Shown piece by piece: positions 56,890-64,000 of a DNA stretch of 64,000 bases. How positions within the stretch are numbered: position 1 is the first letter of the stretch; every line of letters begins with the position of its first letter. The translations under genes and the position numbers were made by a program. This DNA comes from Tretioscincus oriximinensis. Lineage: Eukaryota; Chordata; Lepidosauria; Squamata; Gymnophthalmidae. The stretch covers positions 676,479 to 740,478 of the forward strand of contig JAJVDF010000238.1 of assembly GCA_022410635.1 (NCBI GenBank). Direction: 5' to 3'. The notes beneath the pieces are model-generated. The model was given only the letters and a program-made list of their open reading frames with translations. It did not search any database and was not told where the DNA came from.

Positions 56890-57200
56890 ACAATGGTGGA
56901 AAATTTCCACCTCCGGAAAATCGTACCCAGGGGGACAAATTCCTGCCCAGGGGGACAAATTCCTGCCCAGACTCCTGGCTGTGCCCCTTTTTTGCCACGT
57001 GACTTCCCGTTGCGGTAATTTTCAGTTAGGTGACTTCCGGCCCCACCCCTTTTTGGTCCCATGATTGCTTCCATGTGGCCCCAAAGTGCATGGCTGGAAG
57101 TCACATGAACCAAAACGGTCACCAGCCGGAAGTCACATGGCAAAAAGGGGTGTGGTCGGAAGTCACATGGGGCCTAGAGGGAGGGAGTAACTTGGACCCC
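56890..57200. repeat. GGAAGTCAC-rich repeat cluster with 20-bp tandem
   Basis: Two copies of the 20-bp unit CCCAGGGGGACAAATTCCTG (56926-56965). Then GTGACTTCC at 56999 and 57030, and its reverse complement GGAAGTCAC at 57096, 57128 and 57158, arranged facing inward. ACTTCC/CCGGAAGT is the ETS-factor core. The block is G/C-rich in AT-rich DNA and is probably a degenerated dispersed repeat. Confidence 0.7.
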
Positions 57201-58026
57201 AGAGTTTCCCCCTTATCCAGCCTCCCTAAACAACTGAAAACTTGTACAGGTTTCTCATATGCTTTTCCATCCCTGTGATGACATTCTTACTTTTCCATTT
57301 TCCTGACGCATATCTTTTTCTGGCAGTTGATCATTAACACATTTCTGCTATAATGTGATGAGGGCTATATTCATACTACAGAAAGGACTTGCTTTTTCTC
57401 CACAGAGTACAAGGAAACTCCTTCTCTTCCTCATGCATTTGCTTACAAATTCCATGAAGGTGTGAGAGCCTACAGCTTCTCAGAAGACCTGCTGCTCCCT
57501 CCTTGTTACCAGTGAGTAACAAGTAAAAGCTTGTTTAAAAATCTCCAAGCTTGAGGCTGTGTTTCTCTGCCTAAATTCAGCAGAGAAAACAGATCCTTGT
57601 CTAGCTGAAAAGAATTGAGAAGCAGGGCTGGAGCTCTCGGAAGATACTGCAGTTCTGTCTACATGACTCTGTCATATAAAAATGAGATATTGTGCTATGG
57701 CATCAGCATAAAAGGAGGAAAAAGCATAATATTGGACCTTTCTAATGCTAGCACTGTTGCAACTGGGTGAGGCAAATCATGTCATAGAAGAAAACCTCAT
57801 CTGGGAGCACCAGAGGAGAAGGAGCAGATAATTAAAGATGCAGACTGAATGCTTAGCTCTACTCTATCAGAATCAGTTATGCAATGATACTGTTTCCCCA
57901 AAGAATAACTCTACCCCTTCCAGCCAACCCCCAATCCCCCACACATGAATCCTACTTTAGATATTGGTCTTTTTTCCTCTATAGAATAGGTTTATCCCAT
58001 GGTATAGGCCTCTGCAGCATTTACTT
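57201..58026. other. Intergenic, unique
   Basis: No recognised feature. Confidence 0.45.
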
Positions 58027-58310
58027 TTAAGAACATAAGAGGAGTCCTGCTGAATAGGGTGAGANCCCATCTAGTTCTGCACTCTATCACACACAGTGGC
58101 CCAATAATTATACCTGGGCAGTATAACAGAAGAAGGCAAAATCTTCACCTGTTCTTGACTCCCTACAAATGGTATTTCAGGAATACTGCCTGTTGCTCCT
58201 CCCTGGAGGTAGCATTAAAAGATCCATTCTGGTAGCTACTTTATACCCTTGGTGTCTAATCCTGTCTTAAAGCCATCTGGTTGAAAAAAAAATACATTCC
58301 TTTGTCTGTT
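58027..58310 (-). mobile_element. CR1-clade LINE 3' tail (AAGAACAT family)
   Basis: AAGAACATAAGAGGAGTCCT, CAGTGGCCCAATAATTATAC and CCCTACAAATGGTATTTCAG are antisense 3' UTR words. Ends near TTGTCTGTTCTCACT. Confidence 0.82.
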
Positions 58311-58992
58311 CTCACTCCCATACACGAAATGAAACTGATTTCAGGATGAAAAATGGTGGTGACAGTATGTGCTATCATAAAACTTCTGTGTTTAAAATAC
58401 TTTATTAAATCATGGTATCTGGCATCACTGGTGGAAATAATCAATTTTACTACTATTGTTTGACATGAATATTATTTATGAAAAACTGAAGTTAAAACAA
58501 CAGATCCATTTGGTTATAGAAACCCTAAAGCATCTCTACTTCAGTTGTTTAAAACTGGGAAATTTCCAAAAATGTCCAGGACTAAACTAAATGCTGGCTA
58601 GAGCAACAAAGCAATCTGCACACACCAAATGGAACCTGCATGCCTTATGGTTTTGTCTTAACCTCTGAGTTCAAGTAATCAAAATGGGTGTTTTTTTCTA
58701 AGCGTTGGAAAATGTGTAGCATATGAATGTACACAGTATTGGTAGCTGATATTCAAAATGAGTTAATGATAGCTCTGACTTTAAGAGGACTTTAAGAGGA
58801 ATTTAATACACATTTCCTTGAGAGGTTGTGTTATTCTGACAGATATCAACAAACATAGAGGTAATGTGTTGCCTGCCGGGCTGATCTCAGAAATATTTTC
58901 TTTGGTAGATACTTACCACTTTTAGTTGGGATAGGCACACATACACACACATACACACAGTTTCTTTGATCACTGAACACCCAACGATTAAC
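58311..58992. other. Intergenic, unique
   Basis: CACACATACACACACATACAC simple repeat at about 58936-58960. Otherwise nothing. Confidence 0.45.
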
Positions 58993-58995
58993 TAT

Positions 58996-59030
<35 letters not shown>

Positions 59031-59160
59031 TACTTATACCCCGCCCTATACCCGAAGGTCTCAGGGCGGCAAAAACAGTAAAACATCAATACAAAAATTA
59101 AAAAAGTATAAAACAATATTAAAAGTAGGGATAGAGATGGCATTTCTTCAGCCAAAGGCC
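58993..59160 (-). mobile_element. L2-clade LINE 3' end with (TTTA)n
   Basis: (TTTA)n at 58993-59031, then TACCCCGCCCTATACCCGAA and GGTCTCAGGGCGGCAAAAAC. Best-preserved terminus in the window, and the reference for the SINE tail comparison. Ends near TTCTTCAGCCAAAGGCC. Confidence 0.85.
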
Positions 59161-59185
59161 ATTGAAGAGAATTGTGCTGGTTATT

Positions 59186-59401
59186 TAGGCTAACCAGATA
59201 AGCCCTTTTTTTGGTGGGGGGGTTGAAAACCCAGTTTTGGGGTGCCTCCCAATTTTTTTCTGAGGAAATTATTTTCAAAAAAAATATTTTTTTTTGAAAA
59301 ATGTTTTGTTTTTTTCATTTTTTTTCCTCAGAAATAACCAGGAGGTACCCCCAAAATGGGTTTTCAACACACACACCAAAAGGGGTCATCTGGTCAGCCT
59401 A
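59186..59401. mobile_element. Palindromic MITE, GGCTGACCAGATGACCCC family
   Basis: TAGGCTAACCAGATAAGCCC faces GGGGTCATCTGGTCAGCCTA. Inner arms GGTTGAAAACCCAGTTTTGG and CCAAAATGGGTTTTCAAC also pair. The centre is A/T homopolymers. Same architecture as 24866-25068. A short flanking ATTT may be the target duplication. Confidence 0.85.
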
Positions 59402-59589
59402 TTTGATACAATACTAACTGAAGGAAATGTTTGTTCTATCACACATGCAAAGAATCACTTGGGGGGGGGGATTTAAATTAAGCTGTGTGAACTTTTGAAA
59501 TCTGTGGCTCAAATTAACCCTGAGTTTCATTCCCAATAAAATAAGTGAGCATATATAAATTATATACTGTATTAACTTATGTAAAAGTT

Positions 59590-59661
59590 AACTTTTGGAT
59601 ATAAAAGAGACTTTTGGGTATTGAGTGGGTTATAAGTATAAATAAATAAATAAATAAATAA
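59590..59661 (+). mobile_element. L2-clade LINE terminal fragment
   Basis: GAGACTTTTGGGTATTGAGT, then GGTTATAAGTATAAATAAAT and (AAAT)n, is a sense copy of the terminus found at 59031-59075. Only the last 70 bp remain. Confidence 0.65.
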
Positions 59662-60937
59662 TGATGAGCTATGGTAACCGTGCAGTGAAATTTAGAGAGC
59701 AAACCGACACAGAATAAATTGCTTAGAAGTGATAGTCTAATATCAGTTAATCATTACTCAAATCTTATCATTTTATTAATTGACAAATGCTATGTTTGTG
59801 TCCCCATTTCATTGGACACTTTTGCTTAGCATGAGAAATTCTCAGTTAAGTACTTTATTCCCTATGTATAAAACTTATTTTTAATTGACTGTTTCAGCTG
59901 CTTATTTTTGAGAACATTAGATGTAAAGGTTTTGTAAATTCAAAACCTACCTCACTGGTATCCAATTTTGACTTGGTTTCAGAAATTTAGTAGACAAAAG
60001 GGAGTTAAGATGATAAGGCAAAAACACTTTTCCTGTAAAATGAAAAACTGATTTTTTCTCAGTTCACTTCATCTAATCAAGATGAATGAATCCCTTTGCT
60101 TTCAAAGTCCTGTTTCCTAACCCACCTTTCTGAAAGTCAAGACTTGCACATTATTTATGGGCACCTTACATCACAGGATTGCATTTATTACAGCAGGAAG
60201 AATATTATGTAACTTGTCATAACAACATTGAGGCAATTCTGTGAGCTGCACTCAGTGGCCATAAATCAGCATTACTTTCCATCATCAATGTTCACAATGC
60301 TAATTTGTTTCATAGGAAGCTGTTCAAGTTATAATTGATTTCCTAAACCTTATTGGTGATTAAATGAGAAGAGCAGGCAGCTTCTTTAAAGAAAAGAAAC
60401 ATTGATTCCTGTGGTTAATTAATCATCTACCTTTTAGCCAGTTATACACATTTTAATGCATTTTAACAACAGCGATAACAACATTTATTTATAATGCCCC
60501 TTTCACAAAAAGTGGGCTCACATAGCTTTTGTTGCTTTCTCCACAACAGATACCCTGTGAAGGAGGCGGGGTTGAGAGAGCACCAAAGAACTGTGACTGG
60601 CCCAAGGTTGCCCAGATGTCTTCATGGAGGTGCGTGGAATCAAACCAGGAGGCTACCAGATAAGAGACCAATCATATGTATTTAAATGCATTTTATATTT
60701 TCAAGCACAAATATAGGTGTATTTCTGGGATATTGGACTCATAGTTTAATGAAACTTGTCAGTTTTGGAATGAAAAACTTTCCATGTTTTGATGATTACT
60801 TTCATTTCCTATTAAGGCAAAGCTGCTGAAATGAAACAACTGTAAAGCTTGAGCTCCTACTAAATTAGACTGCATGCACACTGTCAAAATAAAAACTCCC
60901 AATGAAGCCTGGGAAGTGTCAGGTCTGCATGCCAGTA
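59662..60937. other. Intergenic, unique; possible conserved block 60180-60440
   Basis: No repeat recognised. The region around TTGGTGATTAAATGAG and GTGGTTAATTAATCATC looks like vertebrate conserved non-coding DNA, but no comparison was possible. Confidence 0.35.
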
Positions 60938-61495
60938 ATCATAGAATCACAGAGTTGGAAGGGACCTCCGGGGTCATCGGGTCCAACCCCCTGCTCGATG
61001 CAGGATTCATTAAACCATCCCAGACAGATGGCTGTCCAGTCTCTGTTTGAAGACTTCCAGGGAAGGTGAACTCACCACCCCATGTGGCAAACTGTTCCAC
61101 TGGTTTATCACCCTGACTGTTAGAAAGTTTTTTCTGATATCTAATTTGAATCTGCTCCCTTGTAGTTTCATTCCATTGTTTCTAGTCCTTCCATGTGCTA
61201 ATGAAAACAATGTTGATCCCTCTGCTCTGTGACAGCCCTTCAAATATTTGTAGACAGCTATCAGGTCTCCTCTCAGTCTTCTCTTTTGCAGACTAAACAT
61301 CCCTAGATCCTTTAGCCGTTCCTCATAGGACATGGTTTCCAGACCACTCACCATCCTTGTAACTCTCTTTTGTACTTGCTCTAGTTTCTCAATGTCCTTT
61401 TTAATTGGGGCCCCCAGAACTGAACACAGTATTCCAAGTGTGGACGGACCAAAGTACTGTAGAGAGGAATAATTACTTCACGTGAGCGAGATTCT
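60938..61495 (-). mobile_element. CR1 LINE 3' end, truncated at AGAATCTCGCTCACG
   Basis: The minus-strand frame at 61354-61010 (114 codons) reads MVSGLETMSYEERLKDLGMF, then RRLRGDLIAVYKYLKGCHRA, and ends HLSGMV. The 5' end of the copy lies at the ATTCT at 61491-61495, within the same word at which the next copy begins. Confidence 0.92.
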
Positions 61496-61774
61496 TTGGG
61501 CACATAAGTAAGTGTCTTTAGAGGTTTCCTTCTTGCAAAATGGAAGAACCATTCTGAGAATGCTGAATGCCTTGAGAACTTGAGGTGTCACATGAAGGTA
61601 GATGGTCACAGGCACCCTTTTTAATCTGTCTTCAATTCTGAAGAACTGGATTAAATCAAGAAAAAAGTTTTTCTGCGTTTCAGCTCAATTCTTGAGAACT
61701 GAGGATGGCTTGGAATCACATATGTGACCAGGCTCCAAGTGACCAGGCTTGAGCTCTGCCCAAAAGAGGAGCAT
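61496..61774. other. Spacer between two inverted CR1 copies
   Basis: Unassigned sequence of 279 bp. It contains GACCAGGCTCCAAG/GACCAGGCTTGAG repeats (61728-61752), but no family could be named. Confidence 0.45.
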
Positions 61775-62321
61775 AGAATCTCGATCACGTGAAGTAATTA
61801 TTCCTCACTACAGTACTTTGGTAAGACCACACTTGGAATACTGTTCAGCTCGGGGGGGGGGGGGGAATTTAAGAAGGACATGGATAAACTAGAGCAAGTT
61901 CAAAGATCATGTGTGGTCTGGAAACCATGTCCTATGAGGAGCAGTACTAGGGATGTTTAGTCTGCAAAAGAGAAGACTGAGAGGAGGCTTGATAGTTGAC
62001 TACAAATATCTGAAATGTTGTCACAGGGCAGAGGGATCAACATTGTTTTCATTGGCATATGGAAGGACTAGAAAGAATGGGATGAAACTGCAGGGGTGTA
62101 GATTTAGATTAGATATAAGAAAAAAGTTTCTAACAGTCATGGTGATAAACCAGTGGAACAGGTTGCCACAGNAGGTGGTGAGTTCATGTTCGCTGGAAGT
62201 CTTTAAACAGAGACTGGACAGTCATCTGTCTGGGATGGTTCAATGACTCCTGCATTGAACAGGAGTTTGGACTCGATGGCCCTGGAGGTCCCTTCCAGTT
62301 CTATGATTCTAAGATTCTATG
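61775..62321 (+). mobile_element. CR1 LINE 3' end, opposite orientation
   Basis: It starts AGAATCTCGATCACGTGAAG, the same position in the element as the neighbouring copy. It runs through MFSLQKRRLRGGLIVDYKYL and HLSGMVQ-type codons (97-codon frame at 61953-62246) and ends ATGATTCTAAGATTCTATG. A G-run at 61854-61865 and small indels break the frame upstream. Confidence 0.9.
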
Positions 62322-63479
62322 AAAAGCATTTTTTGACATGATAAAAATGGACAACTTCTGGGGCAATTTCTGATGTAGCAAAAACACTTCCATGTTATTT
62401 CTTCATAGATAGTGATATAATGAGGCCTGTGGAATAAAGGCCCTATTTGCTAAGCCTCAAGTAACACAGAGCTCCTGCACACTGTTGGCCATCACTTAAG
62501 ATGTCATTTCCAGTTACTGCTTTAGATGAGAACTGGTTATTAAATTATTTGAATCCCACCACAGGATAGCAAACTACCTTGTTTTTCTACCAAGAAAACT
62601 GCATTGAAATGCCCAGGCAATCAACCGGGAGTCTGTCACAACTTANGTGACACCCAACAACGACATCACATTTTCTTGCAAAATAAATCTTTGCAGTTTC
62701 ACTTCCCTCACTGCTGCTTTCAGAACAAGGATTTTTAAGTAACCTTTCAAAAAAGAGACAAATAGACTTTGACTTCCAAGTAATTAATATAAAATTTACT
62801 CTTTCAAATGCACAGTGCAAATGCACACACTAAAAATAAAATGTCTAAAGTAATCCATACTCTACTTTCATGCCTTTCATTTGGTTCTTCAGGGATTACT
62901 TCTGGACATTTTATTCTTTAATAACTATTTTATATGACAAACCAATTCAGTGATGCTTGTTTCTCTTTATGTAGCTTACTGTCATTGTGCTTTGGAAAAA
63001 GAAAAAGTTAAAATATCCTATGGAAGGCATAACCTACACAATTTCACAAACTCAGGTCCAAGGAAACCACAGAGGAAGAGGAATAATAACTATTGTTGGA
63101 AGTGGATGGAAAAGTATTTGGCAGAAGCAAAAAAAATGGGAAGCTCTGGCATTTTTGCAAATAAAATACTAAGACTAAAGAAAATGATAAGGACACTGGT
63201 GGCTGAGGAGCTCTGTTAAATGATGCCATCTGATTAGAAATAAAACCTGGCAGTCGTAAAAGAGCTTTCTTTCTCTCCCCACTTCATTTGATTTATATGT
63301 CAAGTACTAGAGTGAAAGTTTTGCTTTTAGTAAGCAGTTGTCTGCACAGTTTTTACAATNTCTGACTGTTCAGCTTTTTAAAATCAACTCCAAGGCTCTG
63401 AGGTTAGTCCAAGATGCTTCAAAAAGCTCTCATTTCGGTTGAGAAGTCTTCACGATGAAACACTTCCTAACCCTGTATC
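62322..63479. other. Intergenic, unique
   Basis: Includes an 89-codon frame at 62950-63219 (basic, KKK-rich) without recognisable domains. It is probably chance in A-rich DNA. Confidence 0.4.
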
Positions 63480-63565
63480 CCATACTCCATAAACATTTAT
63501 TTGATTTATATCTACGGTATATTTAAAAATGTACATTGCCTCATATCCAAAAAATCTCAAGACAG
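63480..63565 (-). mobile_element. Degenerate L2-clade LINE tail
   Basis: TTTATTTGATTTATATC, then TGCCTCATATCCAAAAAATCTCAAGACAG, fits the antisense terminus with many changes. Confidence 0.45.
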
Positions 63566-64000
63566 TTGACGGCTAAGAAAAACAAAGTAAAGGATGGAAA
63601 AAGTGGGGGGAAATTAATTTTAAAAATTCAGTTATAAAGAGATGTCAAAACATCTATGAAAAGAGAAGTCCTAGAATGACACCAAAATGGTGACAAATTG
63701 GTGCCCAGCAAAACTTAGTGGGACACTCTTTGAAAAACTCTCAAGGTGTGAGAGTGTCTTTGGGACACTCTCTGGGAAACTCTTTGTGAAAACTGCTGTG
63801 GATTGCAAAGCCTTGAGCATCTGATTAAGATGGAGTTTTCAGAATCCTTCACTAAAAGATCTCAGCTATAAGACAGGTTTATATGGGAGAAAGCATTTCT
63901 TCAGTTAATTGCCCCCAAATGGTTTAAGGTTTACATGTCAATCTTAACANCTTGGTTTGCAGTGGTAGTGTATGAGAAGCCACTGTCACTCATTTAGATC
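63566..64000. other. Intergenic, unique to window end
   Basis: A short local repeat of GGGACACTCTTTG/GGGACACTCTCTG/GGAAACTCTTTGTGAAAA lies at 63719-63795. No gene. Confidence 0.45.

Noticed and set aside
62950..63219. 89-codon basic protein
   Set aside because: No recognisable domain, no upstream promoter or splice evidence, and A-rich composition explains the lysines.
13066..64000. DCLK1 3' exons on the minus strand, expected from conserved gene order
   Set aside because: No kinase or doublecortin-type exon with splice sites was seen; the gene probably lies beyond the window.

Overview
The window is nuclear DNA from a vertebrate, most likely a squamate reptile. One conserved gene end is present. 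The rest is AT-rich non-coding DNA dense with CR1-clade and L2-clade LINE pieces, tRNA-derived SINEs, an L1 remnant, a short fold-back family with Penelope-like features, palindromic MITEs and long microsatellites. The squamate assignment is inferred from this repeat mix. Scattered single Ns and two N-runs inside microsatellites (18069-18333 and 40025-40249) indicate a draft assembly.

Gene content. The last four coding exons of neurobeachin (NBEA) lie on the + strand at 8106-8207, 9492-9688, 10770-10921 and 11259-11349. They give 179 codons of the C-terminal WD40 domain plus the stop. All splice sites are canonical and the phases match across every junction. Bases 1-8105 are the preceding intron. 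A 3' UTR of roughly 1.7 kb follows, with candidate poly(A) signals at 12320 and 13042. In other vertebrates NBEA is followed tail-to-tail by DCLK1; no DCLK1 exon was recognised, so 13.1-64 kb is read as intergenic. No other host protein-coding gene is supported.

Mobile DNA. (1) CR1-clade LINEs form two families: one with a CATAGAATC-type tail, and one with a tail built from AAGAACAT/ATGTTCTT units. One copy at 5.75-6.58 kb looks internally deleted but keeps an upstream coding segment. (2) L2-clade LINEs include a copy with a YADD reverse-transcriptase motif at 51558-51569. (3) tRNA-derived SINEs with Pol III A and B boxes have 3' ends resembling the L2-clade tail, and two of them run into long TTC/GAA microsatellites. 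(4) A family beginning near AATTTCAGAGAAATAGCC occurs as single units and as inverted fold-backs. Two fold-backs (13187-13407 and 37826-38040) share the same asymmetric layout, carry 12- and 15-bp target-site duplications, and have a degenerate hammerhead-ribozyme-like core in the arms. (5) Palindromic MITEs include a mariner-like one at 40949-41084 flanked by TA. (6) Two promoter or LTR-like modules lie at 36.65-37.09 kb and 48.7-48.96 kb.

The fold-back family is the most interesting signal. Several unique AT-rich blocks could be conserved non-coding elements, but this cannot be tested without alignments.
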